A stretch of 64,000 nt of DNA from Odontocerum albicorne (lineage: Eukaryota; Arthropoda; Insecta; Trichoptera; Odontoceridae), in NCBI GenBank assembly GCA_949825065.1, contig OX463864.1, forward strand, positions 14,273,327 to 14,337,326, in the 5' to 3' direction. A model generated the notes under the pieces. It did not search any database, was not told the origin of the DNA, and saw only the letters and a program-made list of their open reading frames with translations. Position 1 is the stretch's first letter; each line of letters begins with the position of its first letter. Below are positions 63,350 through 64,000 of this stretch, piece after piece. Made by a program: the position numbers and the translations under genes.

Positions 63350-63800
63350 CCAACAGAATAAATCGCGTTAAAATAAATTCGCGTAAATGGAGAGATATCT
63401 ATACACATATCCTTTGATTAACGCGACAGATACGTTCAAGTAAAAATTCGCGTAAATTTAGGCAAAAATCTTTGGAAAATATGTTCCAGAATAACGAAAT
63501 CAGCGTAAGCTGGAGTGAAGAATTCCAGAATAGCAAAAACACACGAAAAACGAATCTGCCAAACTGATAAAAAATTACGCACCCGTGCGTCCATACTCGC
63601 TCACAGGTTAAAACCATATATTTTTTATATTATATTTACTGGCCAATTCAAGAACATCGTTAATATTTTTTGCAGTGTTCTTCCGAATATCGTATTAATT
63701 TCCAGGACAAAATTTAGACACTGTGAATATCAATTGTCTTTCAAAAAACCATAATTTAAATTTCGTTTAATGTGAAGCCGCGTAAATCGAGGAACTGTTG
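63350..63800. mobile_element. possible pogo/Tigger-type MITE
   Basis: The right edge is ccgcgtaaatcgaggaactg, in complement CAGTTCCTCGATTTACGCGG, the style of pogo/Tigger ends. The left edge near 63352 (aacagaataaatcgcgtt) pairs loosely. Internal phrases attcgcgtaaat and variants recur at 63378, 63445 and 63480. No transposase. Confidence 0.4.
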
Positions 63801-64000
63801 TATTTTTAAACTCCTCGCGAAAACGCAACGCCGTAAAATTGTAAAATTTAACGACAGTTCGTATAAATTAGCATTTGCCCTGAAATTATGGTTATTGTAG
63901 TGATCGTCAATATTTTGATTGCCGAGCGGTTTACTTTCATTCCAACCGCTATACCATATTAAGGGCATTTTTTGCGGGCGCCGTCAAGTTCTTAAATGTC

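Overview
The window looks like intergenic and intronic DNA from an arthropod genome, most likely an insect. It is AT-rich and has no operons, ribosome-binding sites or long host genes. It is packed with decayed transposons: mariner, piggyBac, hAT, several non-LTR retrotransposons, tRNA-derived SINEs and Penelope-like retroelements. The order is uncertain; the LINE C-terminal sequences are of a kind common in Lepidoptera, but that is inference.

Host gene content is small. The best case is a minus-strand exon at 42043-42728, with a clean acceptor and donor, an ATG and a hydrophobic signal or anchor segment at its 3' end. Two weaker candidates are a plus-strand reading frame at 2277-2576 carrying an RF-Gly-Lys-Arg amidation/cleavage motif, and a minus-strand 146-bp exon at 17998-18143.

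Layout: 0.3-1.7 kb holds Penelope-like (PLE) arms. 3.8-4.9 kb holds a SINE split by an internally deleted RTE-like LINE. 5.8-11.7 kb holds a degenerate DDE element, LINE-A fragments and an inverted PLE pair. 11.8-15.3 kb holds four tandem arrays, ending exactly at an internally deleted piggyBac (15310-16302). 16-33 kb mixes MITEs, LINE 3' ends, a deleted mariner (21086-21968), two hAT elements' relatives, SINEs and a palindromic PLE. 33-41.8 kb is LINE debris, a PLE GIY-YIG fragment and a 73-bp array built from a transposase fragment. 42-43 kb is the host exon. 44-48.7 kb is LINE/PLE debris and a long-stem MITE. 50852-52137 is a nearly intact mariner. 53-56.8 kb holds a hAT MITE, a full SINE, a LINE carrying a deleted mariner, and a PLE split by a SINE. 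57.7-63.8 kb holds LINE remnants and two more DNA-transposon relics.

The most interesting system is the set of PLE-like repeats. Their arms carry the hammerhead ribozyme core (CUGANGA, stem II, GAAA, palindromic ACCGGU plus A) in two sequence families, in both orientations. One copy (9857-9900) folds by hand into a complete canonical hammerhead. Hammerheads in Penelope-like elements are known from published work; the palindromic helix III, the head-to-head arrangement and the copies broken by mutation or SINE insertion are what deserve study here.

All folds, alignments and counts were done by eye. Names LINE-A to LINE-G, SINE1/2 and PLE-1/2 are local labels.
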